Origin: Coleophora flavipennella
Taxonomy: Eukaryota; Arthropoda; Insecta; Lepidoptera; Coleophoridae
DNA: 64,000 nt
Direction of reading: 5' to 3'
NCBI GenBank assembly: GCA_947284805.1
Contig: OX369297.1
Span: forward strand, 3,390,501-3,454,500
Part shown: piece after piece, positions 20,102 to 29,689 of the stretch
Position numbering within the stretch: position 1 is the stretch's first letter
Layout of the letters: each line of letters begins with the position of its first letter
The notes under the pieces: generated by a model
What the model saw: the letters and a program-made list of their open reading frames with translations, nothing else
Database searches by the model: none
Told to the model about the DNA's origin: nothing
Program-made: the position numbers and the translations under genes

Positions 20102-20370
20102 GAGCGCCGGTGGCGTAACGCTAAGGGCCGCTACCTCCTGTCCGGGAGGACATGGTTCGAATCCTGCCACGTACCAATTTGTTTTAGAATTTCGATTTCA
20201 TATGTACGTTTAACCGACGCTCTTACGGTGAAAATCATCGAGAGGAAACCGGCATATGCCTGTGAATAAACTCGAAGGCTGTGTGTGAAGTCGACCAACC
20301 CGCACTGGGCCTGTGTGGTCGACTAAGGCCCGATCGCCCTAATTCATGGTAGGGTAAACGAAACGATGAT
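20102..20370 (+). mobile_element. T1 tRNA-derived SINE
   Basis: The tRNA-like head 'gcgccggtggcgtaacgcta' supplies an A box (GGTGGCGTAACG), and 'ggttcgaatcc' at 20154-20164 is a B box, so it carries an internal RNA polymerase III promoter. The body contains 'gtgtgtgaagtcgaccaacc' and 'gtggtcgactaaggcccgat'. The extreme 3' end is diverged after about 20360. It is not a functional tRNA: there is no fold beyond the head, and the body is repeated elsewhere. Confidence 0.85.
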
Positions 20371-20479
20371 TCTTCACTAATACGTCTTCTTTTGCCTAGT
20401 AAGAGTATATAATATTATGATTAAAAAACCTGTAAAAAAATTACGGTGACATATAAACAGAGATAGAAGGTAATAACTG

Positions 20480-20715
20480 ACTGACTCGGTGGCTCAGTGG
20501 TTAGTGCCCTTGACTACTGATCCGAGAGTCGTGGGTTCGATCCCCACCCAGGGCAAGCATTTGTGTGATGAGCAGATTTGTTTGCTCTGTGTCTGGGTGT
20601 TAAATTATATCTATATAGGTATGTATTTAAACATATATAAGTTCTCTGGTAACCCATAACACAGGGAATCCTACTTTGGGGCCAGATGACCATGTGTGAT
20701 TTGTCCCAGAATATT
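20480..20715 (+). mobile_element. T3 tRNA-derived SINE
   Basis: The head 'ggtggctcagtggttagtgc' (A box) and 'gggttcgatccccaccc' (B box, ~20534) give a tRNA-like 5' part. The body has 'gatgagcagatttgtttgct' and ends 'ggggccagatgaccatgtgt', 'gatttgtccca', then TTTA repeats. Antisense partners lie at 30357-30575 and 49712-49840. Confidence 0.82.
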
Positions 20716-21097
20716 TATTTATTTATTTATTTAATAGGATTGATCATATTAGGAGGGTGTGGTGAAGTGTTTGGTCATAATCGCCGCGTTTGGCAGGCAG
20801 GTTGGTTTGCTTCAATTTTAACATTTAATGTAATAATGTATATCAATAAATTTTTACATATAAAAATGTACATAGTGTACCTATTTTAAAGATTAATTTA
20901 ATAAAAAAAAATTGTAAAGTTACTTAAATATAGCAAACTGAGCATTGAAGACGTGCAGTATTTGCGGAACGTTCGTGATCTGGAATAAATGGCCCATAAC
21001 CTCAGCCATAATGCAAAACACAATTACACTCCATATTTGCTTATGAAAGATATTTGCATTTTGTTTCTTTGCACTGTAGGCGGTAGTTTTATGTAAC

Positions 21098-21330
21098 AAC
21101 TAGCTGTTTCCCGCGGCTTCACCCGCGTGGACCACGTTTCTATGACTTTTCGAGGGTGCGTAGTGCGCGAGCCGCAAGCGGCTCGCGAGCGTGGTAAAAA
21201 GTAGCCTATGTCTCAATCCAGGTCCTAATCTGTCTACCTACCAAATTTCAGCCAAATCCGTTCAGTAGTTTTTGCGGGAAAGCGTAACAGACAGACAGAG
21301 TTACTTTCGCATTTATAATATTAGTAGGGA
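21098..21330 (+). mobile_element. family E repeat, near complete
   Basis: 'actagctgtttcccgcggct' start, an inverted GC-rich 'gcgagccgcaagcggctcgc' (21168-21187), 'gtagcctatgtctcaatcca', 'caaatccgttcagtagtttt' and the end 'tataatattagtagggat'. This is the clearest sense-strand copy of the family. Confidence 0.82.
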
Positions 21331-21360
21331 TAACAAAAGCGAAACCATGCTTGGACAAAC

Positions 21361-21830
21361 AAGTTATTACTATTTAACTATACCGTCCAGCGACATTATA
21401 AACTGTTTTGCTATTTAACTATACCATCCAGCAACAATATAAACTATTTTGCTATTTAACTATACCATCCAGCAATATTATAAACTATTTATAAACTATT
21501 TTGCTATTTAACTATACCATCCAGCAACATTATAAACTGTTTTGCTATTTAACTATACCATCCAACAACATTATAAACTATTTTGCTATTTAACTATACC
21601 ATCCAGCAACATTATAAACTATTTTGCTATTTATCTATACCATCCAGCAACATTATAAACTATTTTGCTATTTAACTACACCATCCAGCAACATTATAAA
21701 CTGTTTTGCTATTTAACTATACAATCCAGCAACATTATAAGCTATTTTGCTATTTAACTATACCATCCAGCAACATTATAAACTGTTTTGCTATTTAACT
21801 ATACCATCCAGTAACATTATAAATTGTTTT
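21361..21830 (+). repeat. 41-bp satellite, 11 copies
   Basis: The unit 'gctatttaactataccatcc' plus 'agcaacattataaact.tttt' repeats with starts at about 21370, 21410, 21451, 21503, 21544, 21585, 21626, 21667, 21708, 21749 and 21790. The period is 41 bp except for one 52-bp interval (21451-21503), where 'taaactattta' is duplicated. Units differ by one to three bases. No open frame is conserved. Confidence 0.95.
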
Positions 21831-21864
21831 GGCTGCTTTTGCAGGTTTTCATAGTTTAAAAAAA

Positions 21865-22080
21865 AATACCCAAAAGCGCTAGAAGGAGAGTTATGTTTTT
21901 CGAGTGTATTTTATTCATTTTATTGGCACGCCCTGTATCCTAAACGGCTTGATGGATTTTAGAGTGCGAGATGTCCTCATAATGATCTTAATCCCGTGAG
22001 TGACATAGGATACATTTTTACCCGACTAACTGACTAAAAAATAGGGGTTAAGTTTTTATGCAGTCGGGTTATTAATTAAT
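21865..22080 (+). mobile_element. family B repeat
   Basis: 'gcgctagaaggagagttatg', 'ttggcacgccctgtatccta', 'aacggcttgatggattttag', 'atcccgtgagtgacatagga' and the end 'atgcagtcgggttattaatt' follow the family order. Confidence 0.8.
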
Positions 22081-22159
22081 TTCTAATTTGTATAATCATC
22101 ATAGGTAAAGTGTAAATGAAACTGGTGTTTTTAACTTCTTTAATAAACACACTGTGCCC

Positions 22160-22340
22160 CCGCCGTACCTAATCATTATCATCATCATATGAGCTGAAGG
22201 ATGTCCACTTCCACTTTCGATTTCCGATTTCCACGACGACCCGTTCTTCGCTGCCCGCATCCAGCGGCTTCCCGCGACCTTCACCAGGTAATCTGTCTAC
22301 CGAGTGGGAGACCTGCCTACGCTACGCTTTCCGGTTCTTA
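22160..22340 (-). mobile_element. RTE LINE 3' fragment, antisense
   Basis: 'tcatcatatgagctgaagga', 'gatttccacgacgacccgtt', 'cttcgctgcccgcatccagc' and 'gaccttcaccaggtaatctg' match the reverse complement of the RTE 3' end. The trinucleotide tail lies at about 22170-22188. Confidence 0.82.
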
Positions 22341-22713
22341 ATATAGTTTGGCAAATATCAAAGTTAAAGTTCCCCGACTTCTTTATTTACTCAATCTTCA
22401 AAAAATCTAAAGTACTTCTAGCTTACCTAAAATCATGAAATCTGGTACACGGATAGGCTTTAGTACCCCTGAAAAGGGAAATCTAACAAAATGAGGATTA
22501 AAAATAATTTAAAAAGTCCTTTAGTATCGTTCATACAAAAAAAGTGAAATCCTAACAAAAACATTGTGTAGAAACTAGAGCAAAGCAAGCACTGTTGTAA
22601 GGCCTTTTCTAGCACCATTTCGGGCTGATTACAAAAATAAAGTGAAATCCCAACAAAACATCCATAAAAACATGCCAAATCTCGATTAAAATAACGTGGC
22701 CATAAAAATTTGT
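22341..22713. other. stretch with no recognised feature
   Basis: AT-rich. A short internal repeat, 'aaaaagtgaaatcctaaca' near 22538 and 'aaagtgaaatcccaacaaa' near 22639, is the only structure seen. The antisense open frame 22460-22678 is hydrophobic because of T-rich DNA and has no family match. Confidence 0.4.
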
Positions 22714-22969
22714 GAGATGAAGTAAAGAGCCAAGTCTAAGTAAATAAAAGAAAACGAGTAAGTTGGACGTTAAACATTTTATAACAGTAGTAATCTAGGT
22801 AGATATGTCAGAAAAAGTCTTATAGACTGTTTCAATAACAAGCATGAGCAACAAATCTAGGTACATACTCGTATCTAGCCAGACTAACTACTATTACAAA
22901 ATGTTTAACGGCCTAGTCACTGGCTTTCTTTTATTCACTTAGACTTGACTCTTTATTCCATCTTACTTC
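22714..22969. repeat. foldback with ~95-bp imperfect arms
   Basis: 22714-22806 ('gagccaagtctaagtaaata', 'gttaaacattttataacag') is the imperfect reverse complement of 22873-22969. The loop is about 65 bp. Its arms carry no coding sequence. Confidence 0.8.
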
Positions 22970-22974
22970 TTTTT

Positions 22975-23180
22975 ACCGACTTCAAAAAGGAGGAGGTATC
23001 AAGTTCGACTGTATATATTTTTTATGTATGTTCACCGATTTTTCCGTCAATTGTGGAACGATTTTCAAAATTCTTTTTTCATTCGAAAGAAAAAACAAAG
23101 TGAAAATACTCCCGAGGGGGTTCCATTGGCACCAAGTCAGGATTTGATGATGGGATCCCAGGGAAATCGAGGGCAACCCT
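22975..23180 (-). mobile_element. family A-like repeat, antisense
   Basis: 'accgacttcaaaaaggagga' then 'caagttcgactgtatatatt', 'gttcaccgatttttccgtca' and a late 'gatgatgggatcccagggaa'. The last part is also found at 46500-46560 and 53480-53515, so this is a recognisable subfamily. Confidence 0.68.
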
Positions 23181-23598
23181 TCAAAAATAATGAAAAATTT
23201 TAATTTTAAAGGCACTAATTACGTGATTCATATGTTTTCTAAAGCTATTAATATACTTGCGTCTGTTAGTCATATTCTCATGTTGATAAGCTGATGTAGA
23301 AAGGTACAACTCCTTAACGGTTAGGAGTTGCAGGAAAATTCTTTTGAATGTTATACATAGATATATACGTAGGTATGCATAGACCGATAGTTGTATTCCT
23401 TCAGGTTATTCAGATGAGCTGATGATGGACGATTTAACTCCTTAACTTTCATGCTGCTGAGATGATGATGGAAGCCACAGGACTCTGTATCTGTTAATGA
23501 AACACATTTATTATGATTTGATAATTCCTATTGATGAGTATAGGTAATTAGATTTAACGTTGCTAGATAGATAGCATTACCACTAAAACTAAAGAAAA

Positions 23599-23979
23599 TA
23601 AAAAAAAGTTTAAAAAACTTAAAACCGACTTCAAAATGAAATTCACTCAAAAGTGTGAAATAATATTATTATACTTAAATACACAACATTAACCAACAAT
23701 AACGAAATCAAAGGCGGGTACGAAATAAATTAGGGGCTTAAAATTTTTTTTGAGGTCGGTACCAGCACACAGTTACGTACGTATTAAATGGTTTAGATTC
23801 GATGGTTTGCTGACACCGATCTCAAAAAAAATTTAAGTCTCTAATTTAATTCGTACCCACCTTTAATTTCGTTATTATTGGTTAATGTTGAGTATTTAAG
23901 TATAATATTATTAATTCACACTTTTGAGTGAATTTCATTTTGAAGTCGGTTTTAAGTTTTTTTAAACTTTTTTTTATTA
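23599..23979. repeat. foldback with ~165-bp arms
   Basis: 23599-23766 and 23819-23979 are reverse complements at about nine bases in ten. Both arms carry the family A end 'cttaaaaccgacttcaaaat' and 'aaattcactcaaaagtgtga'. The loop is 52 bp. Mismatches are spread along the arms, so it is older than the perfect palindrome at 14194. Confidence 0.88.
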
Positions 23980-24199
23980 TAGCCAAGAAATCTTAATTAA
24001 GACTTGGCATGTTTTTATAGAATGTTTTTGTTGGAAATTCATTTAAAATTTTAGATTGTCTGTTCGATTTCTCGACTATAGGCCTTAATTAATTTAAACA
24101 ATGTTTTTCTCTTAATTGCCATCACAATTAAAACATATCACATCTTGCTTTTAAACTAGGGACCAATCTAATTACCAATCATATTTGATATTATAGGTT

Positions 24200-24560
24200 A
24201 CTAGCTTTTGCCCGCGGCTTCGTTCGCGTGGACTTGGACTTTCATACAAATTACCATCCCCTGTTTTAACCCCAAAAGGGGTTTGATTTCTAAAGATACC
24301 TTATTAGTATACCTCCACACTATCTATAGAGCATACATTTTTAATTTCAAGTCTCTTACTTTAAAAACATAAGACTTTCATACAAACTTCCAGCCCCCGT
24401 TTACACCCTTAGACCCCCTTACTCCACCCGAGTTTCGTAAAATCCGTTTTTAGCGAATGTCTACACCCTATAAGGAACCTACCTGCCAAATTTCAAGTTC
24501 GTAGGTGTGAAATTTTCTGAGATTTCGTGATTAATCAGTTAGTGGTATTTCGCTTTTTTA
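24200..24560 (+). mobile_element. family E repeat, long variant
   Basis: 'actagcttttgcccgcggct' then 'tcgttcgcgtggacttggac', two 'tttcatacaaa.t.ccagcc'-type segments, 'ctacctgccaaatttcaagt' and the end 'cgcttttttaatagatag'. The duplicated interior makes it longer than the other copies. Confidence 0.75.
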
Positions 24561-25089
24561 ATAGATAGATTACTTAGGTACCTATCTAATCATTTGTCAA
24601 AATGTTATCTAACTCTACCGCCCAATCTACTAGTTAATCAAAATATTCAAACCGCTTTCAAATAGAATCATCCACATTTGAACCGCTTTTCGATGCTAAT
24701 CCGGCTTTTAGTTCCATTTGCGGATGTAAATTAGCAGCTAACTTCCGCCTAGCGATAGTTCCATTTAGTTTTAGAACGTAGCTATTTTAAGCTTCCTTCA
24801 TTTTGTGCAAGAAAAGGTAAATCAACCATGTCCGTCCAGACATCATCTACCTTCTTTAAAAATGTTTTATCATCATCTCGGACAAAAGACACAACATAAT
24901 ATTATAATTGTTGAGAAAAAGTAAGTAGGTATTACTGTAAATCTTCAATCAGTGATTCTAAGCCGCAAGCTTCGTGTATTTTGTCTTAAAAACAATTTAA
25001 AAAAAACCTAAAAACTTTAACTGTAATTTGAAAAGAATTTTGATTATTTCGTATTAGTCTCAGCAAACCCTTTCATTCGATACCCACAT
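24561..25089. other. stretch with no recognised feature
   Basis: AT-rich sequence without coding similarity, tandem structure or terminal repeats that I could see. Confidence 0.4.
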
Positions 25090-25275
25090 ATTAAGAGTGC
25101 ATAAAAAAATAACTAGTGCGCCATCTTCGCCATATTGGATTTAGAATGACGTCAATTAGCTAACTATGTAATGTTCTCCAAATTTAACGAGCATGAAAAA
25201 CTTCAGCTCAATCCGAAACCGGGAAGCGGTTCTAGTTTAGCTTCCGAGATTGGTCCCAAACTAACAAACTAGGTA
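25090..25275 (+). mobile_element. family F repeat
   Basis: 'actagtgcgccatcttcgcc', 'atattggatttagaatgacg', 'caatccgaaaccgggaagcg' and 'gattggtcccaaactaacaa'. The segment 58780-58990 has the same blocks in reverse complement, and the 1-310 duplication shares the middle block. Confidence 0.7.
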
Positions 25276-25312
25276 ATAACCCTGCAAGCCAATATAGAGC
25301 TTGTCATCACAT

Positions 25313-25573
25313 CAGCTCATATATACGTCCCTACCGAGGGGCTCGAGCCTACCCTGAATTAGGGCGATCGGGCCTTAGTCGACCACGCGGGCCCAGTGCG
25401 TATAGGTCAACTTTACACACAACCTTCGAGTTTCTTTGCAGGCGTGTGCAGGTTTCCTAACGATGTTTTTCCTTCACCGTAAGAGCGTCGGATAAACTTA
25501 CCTACATATGAGATCGAAATTCGAAAACCCATTGGTGTTTGGCAGGACTCGACCCACGACTTTCCGAATAGGA
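25313..25573 (-). mobile_element. T1 SINE, antisense, head displaced
   Basis: 'gctcatatatacgtccctac', 'cgatcgggccttagtcgacc', 'aggtttcctaacgatgtttt' and 'ggcaggactcgacccacgac' follow the antisense T1 order. After 'ccgaatagga' the expected 'ggtagcggcccttgcgcca' is absent here and appears 150 bp further on, because of the tandem duplication that follows. Confidence 0.82.
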
Positions 25574-25900
25574 CCGACGCTTGCTTGTAAGCTTGTAAAA
25601 AAACTTAATTCACACTCCGTTGATATTTTGGCAAAATAATCTCGTATGAATTTCTAAAAAAACAAACCTTGACAATCAACAAATTATTGATTATCGCCTT
25701 GCACGTTATGTAATTTGATTTGGTAGCGGCCCTTGCGCCACCGACGCTTGCTTGTAAGCTTGTAAAAAGCTTGTAAAAAAACTTAATTCACACTCCGTTG
25801 ATATTTTGGCAAAATAATCTCGTATGAATTTCTAAAAAAACAAACCTTGACAATCAACAAATTATTGATTATCGCCTTGCACGTTATGTAATTTGATTAA
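25574..25900. repeat. ~167-bp tandem duplication cutting a SINE
   Basis: 'ccgacgcttgcttgtaagct' starts at 25574 and again at 25741. The two copies, through 'caccttgca' and 'cgttatgtaatttgatt', are almost identical, except for an extra 'agcttgtaaaa' in copy 2. The unit includes the missing end of the T1 SINE ('ggtagcggcccttgcgccac', ~25723-25742). The near identity implies a recent event. Confidence 0.85.
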
Positions 25901-27244
25901 AAACTAAAGATAGTTCAGAAACAAGTGAGTACGTTACTTTAATTTGGCTAGACAAATTAATTGCAGCTTGTAATTTTAAAACTAAGTGATATCTGTTCAA
26001 TTTAATGGAAGAAGCAATTATTTTGAATTATTCATAAGTGCCCTGGCTGGACGCATTTCAATGAGAATGATAATGTTTTTCTTAATTTACATATAGCTTT
26101 GCTATTTTATTCAACTGTCTAACATTTCTGTCTGAAAGCTACTGTTCTCTAGTTTTTTTGAGATTGAACAAAAATGGCAAAAAACGGAATGCTCACATAT
26201 TTTATGTACGTTCGTGTGTCTGTACGTATGTCACAATTAATTATATTTGCCATCGTTACACCAACACAGATGAAAAGTTTGATCCTAAATGGAAAAACGT
26301 CAGTATGACAAGATTTTTCAAGGGTATCCCCCCTTGCAGGTAAAAGGGGGATAAACATATTTTTCGAGCGCACCTCTTCCTCGAGTTGGGTAATTAAAAT
26401 CGTCTTCTCATTAAATTAAATTAAGGTTTCTTTGAACACTTTTTTAAATAAAGTAGTATTTACGAAACATTGAGCTTTAAGTGACGCTTTACGTGTGACC
26501 CTCATCTCCCCCCTTTTAAACTATGATGGGATTTATAGATCTTAAAAAAATACAGTTGACAGACTTGACTCGAATAAGCAAACGAAAATATTTTGGTCAT
26601 AAAAAAAATATTTTCAGAGTTTACAATTTTGTATGAAAAATCCATTTTACAAATCCAACTGCACATCTTTAGTTGTTTAACTAATCTTTCTAAACTAAGA
26701 AAGCCTAAAAGATAGTTTTTCCTTTTAAATTGATTATATTTTCTACTATTTATAAAAAAAAATGCAGATGTCCTTAATTGGGGGGTTTACTAATAGACAT
26801 AAGACATTTATTGATTACTTGTCACCAAACACACATACATAATATTGGGAATAAATTAAATAAACTGCTTAAAAAAAATATGAGAGGATAACAATAACAA
26901 AATAACAGTACCTAATATTACAAGTAGAGAAAAAACTATCAAAGTACGATATGTGTCTATGTGTTTGTGTGCGTGTGCGTGCGTGTGTGACACATGACTC
27001 TAAAAAAATAACAGTTTAACGGATGCCCTTAATCGAAAAATGGTTTCAGCAAACCCTCAGTAGTTTCGAAAGACCTATTCAACAATCCTCCACAAGCCAG
27101 GGTAAGTCAACGAAAAAAAAACACCTCCTCTTTATATGTGGGGTAACTTCCTTAAAAAAATCTTGCAAGATTTTATTGTACCAATTTGTCGGCTTGATTA
27201 ATATGTATGTATACCCATGCCAATAATAGTCTCTGAGTTAAGCC
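25901..27244. other. long stretch with only fragments
   Basis: AT-rich. Seen here: a small hairpin 'tatcccccc...ggggata' near 26325-26355, a family C-like body around 26570-26700 ('ccaactgcacatctttagtt') and a GT-rich tract at 26950-26990. No open frame has recognisable similarity. Confidence 0.4.
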
Positions 27245-27320
27245 GCGGACAGATCGACAGACAGACGGACAGACCTGGCGAAACTTTAAGGGTTCCTTTT
27301 TGACTACGAAACCCTAAAAA
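27245..27320 (+). mobile_element. family C 3' fragment
   Basis: 'gacagatcgacagacagacg' and 'gggttcctttttgactacga' then 'aaccctaaaaac' give the closing part of a family C copy. Confidence 0.55.
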
Positions 27321-27499
27321 CGGGGTAATTTTTTAACAAAAAAATAGGGGTGGTTTCCATACAAATAAAAGTGGCATACAATAAAATATTTGAGTGCACT
27401 CCCCGTGTTTAGTATCATAAAATTAGTCTTATTAAAAAAAGTAGTGCTTCTTAACAACATATGTTTCCGTCCTCAAGATATAGCTCGGCAAAGTCACAC

Positions 27500-27690
27500 T
27501 CCGGAAACTGCATACAACGGTCGTGAAATGACATTTCTAAAAAACAAATGAGGGAGCAAACAAAAATCACGCCGCAATCCACACTGAAAACCAAATTGTA
27601 ACCAATCTGGGTGATGAGGGGGTGAGGTCGCAATCTAGAGAGCGGCAAGGAGTCACCATACTGTATGTTAGTACTAAAACATATACTTTG
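27500..27690. repeat. ~190-bp dispersed repeat, copy 1
   Basis: Matches 57270-57450 in reverse complement. Shared blocks are 'gagggggtgaggtcgcaatc', 'tagagagcggca.ggagt', 'acaaatga.ggagcaaaca' and 'cacactccgg'. The open frame across it (27451-27699, minus) is not preserved in the other copy, so it is not treated as a gene. The family is unknown. Confidence 0.75.
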
Positions 27691-27699
27691 ACTATACAC

Positions 27700-28229
27700 T
27701 AACAGATCGTTGTATGTATAATCTATCGAGTACAGTTATTTTATATACCAAAGTAACTTATAGATTTTACAAAAGTTTTGTTGAGACACGAATGTATCTA
27801 ATGAAGTAATGACCAATATCATAATCTTTTCATCAAGACAACCAAGAAAATAATCGTGGGTATTTTCACTTATACATTGAACAGCAAATAACAGACAAGG
27901 CAAGGGACCTCATCTGTTCTGTTTTACACTTTATCTCTCTCTTTCTTCGTGTTCACGGATATAGAGATCTCTTTCTACCTCGCTCGAAGCCATCAATCGT
28001 GTCTGCACGAACTCCTAACTCGTACTCACGTCAGGATTGCGTGACAAGTAAAAATGATCAGGCGCATACAGTATGTATGTATGTAAGTACCGTAAGAGCT
28101 AGCTGGAATAAACTTTCGGTCGTGAATATAATTGAAACTGTGTTTTTCTTTTTCTGTGTGTTTGCGTTCGATTGGTTAGATATCCTGTAATAGAACGCCA
28201 ATATTTATTATCAAAACTGAGTAATCAAT

Positions 28230-28231
<2 letters not shown>
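27700..28231. other. stretch with no recognised feature
   Basis: AT-rich with a short 'gtatgtatgtaagta' run near 28074. Nothing coding was recognised. Confidence 0.4.

Positions 28232-28309
<78 letters not shown>
28232..28309. repeat. (AT)39 microsatellite
   Basis: Uninterrupted alternating AT for 78 bp, directly against the left edge of the repeat at 28310. It forms its own reverse complement and can extrude as a cruciform. Confidence 0.98.
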
Positions 28310-28310
<1 letters not shown>

Positions 28311-28752
28311 CTTCTGTCCGTGTGTTAGTCATTGAACTTAAACGGCTGGACCGATTTCGCTAATTCTTTTTTTGTCGAGTTCGTTATTGTCAGGAGAAGG
28401 TTCTTATGTAGGGTAGGGTAGGGTAGGGTAGTGTAGTGTAGGGTAGGGTAGGGTAGTGTAGTGTAGGGTAGTGTAGGGTAGTGTAGTGTAGTGTATGTAG
28501 GGTAGTGTAGGGTAGTGTAGAGTAGGGAAGTGTAGTGTAGGGTAGAGTAGTGGGGTAGAATAGTGTAGGGTAGGGTAGTGTAGGGTAGGATAGTGTAGTG
28601 TAGGGTAGAGTAGTGTAGGGTAGGGTAGTGTAGGGTAGGGTAGTGTAGTGTAGGGTAGGGTAGGGTAGTGTAGTGCAGTGTAGGTTAGGGTAGGGTAAGG
28701 CAGTGTAATGTAATGTAAGGCGGTACGTAGTTCGCCGGGACAGCTAGTATAT
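28310..28752 (+). mobile_element. short element interrupted by a minisatellite
   Basis: The left block 'cttctgtccgtgtgttagtc', 'gaacttaaacggctggaccg' and the right block 'cggtacgtagttcgccggga', 'cagctagtat' are the two ends of a common lepidopteran short element. The pentamer minisatellite 28408-28720 occupies its interior. Confidence 0.7.
28408..28720 (+). repeat. GGGTA/GTGTA pentamer minisatellite
   Basis: About 62 pentamers of GGGTA and GTGTA (with rare AGGTA, AATGTA-type variants) over ~310 bp. Blocks of one variant alternate with blocks of the other in a higher-order pattern. The unit resembles, but is not, the insect telomere unit TTAGG. The strand is strongly G-rich, so quadruplex formation is possible. 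Confidence 0.95.
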
Positions 28753-28764
28753 TATAAAACAAAG

Positions 28765-29056
28765 CGTCGGTGGCGTAACGGCTAGGTTAGGCGCCTCCTA
28801 CCCGGGAGGTCGTTGTTCGAATCCTGCCACGTACCAATGTGATTTCGAATTTAAATTTCTTAAGTACGTTTATCCGATGCTCTTACGGTGAAGGAAAACA
28901 TCGTGAGGAAACCTGCACACGCCTGCGAAGAAACTCGTAGATTGTGTGTGAAGTCGACCAACCCGCAGTGGGCCCGCGTGGTCGACTAAGGCCCGATCGC
29001 CCAATTCAGGGTAGGCTCAAGCCCCTCGGTGGGGACGTATATGAGCTGACATGATG
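28765..29056 (+). mobile_element. T1 SINE, full length, with target duplication
   Basis: Flanked by 'ataaaacaaag' (28754-28764) and 'ataaaagaaag' (29057-29067), a 10-of-11 direct repeat. The head 'cgtcggtggcgtaacggcta' and B box 'gttcgaatcc' are followed by the T1 body and the 3' end 'ggggacgtatatgagctgac', 'atgatg'. The final bases match the 3' end of the RTE LINE. This is the best reference copy of T1. Confidence 0.88.
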
Positions 29057-29233
29057 ATAAAAGAAAGTGTACAATGTGCGTGCCGGTAAAACTCAGAAAC
29101 GAGTCGCGGTACGATCAAGGAAGTTATATGGTGTGGTAGCCCTCTATCCCCCATCCATGAAGAAGGTTCCCGTTTTTACCTGAATAGCGTGCTTTTGATG
29201 ATATAATGACTGGAAGTTTCGCCCTCAAGAAAT

Positions 29234-29346
29234 TTCTAGAACAGCTCAGAACATTTGAGAGTATTGAAAAGCATTCCCCAACAACATCCCTTGCAGATCA
29301 TTGTGGAACATTCCAGAACACTCTCGAATGTTGCGGAGTGTTCTGG
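29234..29346. promoter_or_regulatory. heat-shock-element-like cluster
   Basis: GAAcaTTCcaGAA (29306-29318) matches the three-pentamer heat shock factor consensus nGAAnnTTCnnGAAn exactly. TTCTAGAA (29234-29241) is a two-pentamer match, followed by GAACATTT. 'ccagaacactc' (29313-29323) also pairs with 'gagtgttctgg' (29336-29346). No TATA box with a downstream gene is visible, and the short open frame across it is unrecognised. It may be chance or part of an unknown repeat. Confidence 0.35.
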
Positions 29347-29512
29347 TTTGACCATTCCATGCCTGTTTTTGTAGGTGGGGCTACTCCCTGAGCCTAGCCG
29401 GGTACCTCAGATAGTAATATGTTTATATATAACAGTAAGGGATATAAAAGTACAAGAATTTTTGAAGTCGTAATCTTAATGATCATTATCGTCATCATCA
29501 TGTCATTTAATA

Positions 29513-29591
29513 ATCTTTTCAGTTCATACACGTCCCCACCAAGGGGCTCAAGCCAACCCTGAATTAGGGCGTTCGGGCCTTAGTCGACCAC
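29513..29591 (-). mobile_element. 5'-truncated T1 SINE with 14-bp duplication
   Basis: A 79-bp antisense T1 3' segment ('cacgtccccaccaaggggct', 'gggccttagtcgaccac') sits between two copies of 'catgtcatttaata' (29499-29512 and 29592-29605). The long duplication and 5' truncation are the marks of target-primed reverse transcription. Confidence 0.85.
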
Positions 29592-29689
29592 CATGTCATT
29601 TAATACTGGTTTTTAAAGAAACGTCGCTAAAGAAGTGTTGAAAACAACTAACTGAGTTAAACATGACTTTGTGATTGTGTTGTTTATTT

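Noticed and set aside
20483..20560. tRNA gene candidate with good A and B boxes
   Set aside because: The head is followed by a SINE body that recurs at 30357 and 49712, so it is a tRNA-derived SINE and not a functional tRNA.
21361..21830. CRISPR array
   Set aside because: Units are contiguous 41-bp tandem repeats without unique spacers, in a eukaryotic genome.
22460..22678. hydrophobic 72-codon antisense frame, possible small membrane protein
   Set aside because: The hydrophobicity comes from T-rich DNA. No promoter or conserved copy is visible.
28408..28720. interstitial telomere repeat
   Set aside because: Units are GGGTA/GTGTA rather than TTAGG, and they lie inside a dispersed element.
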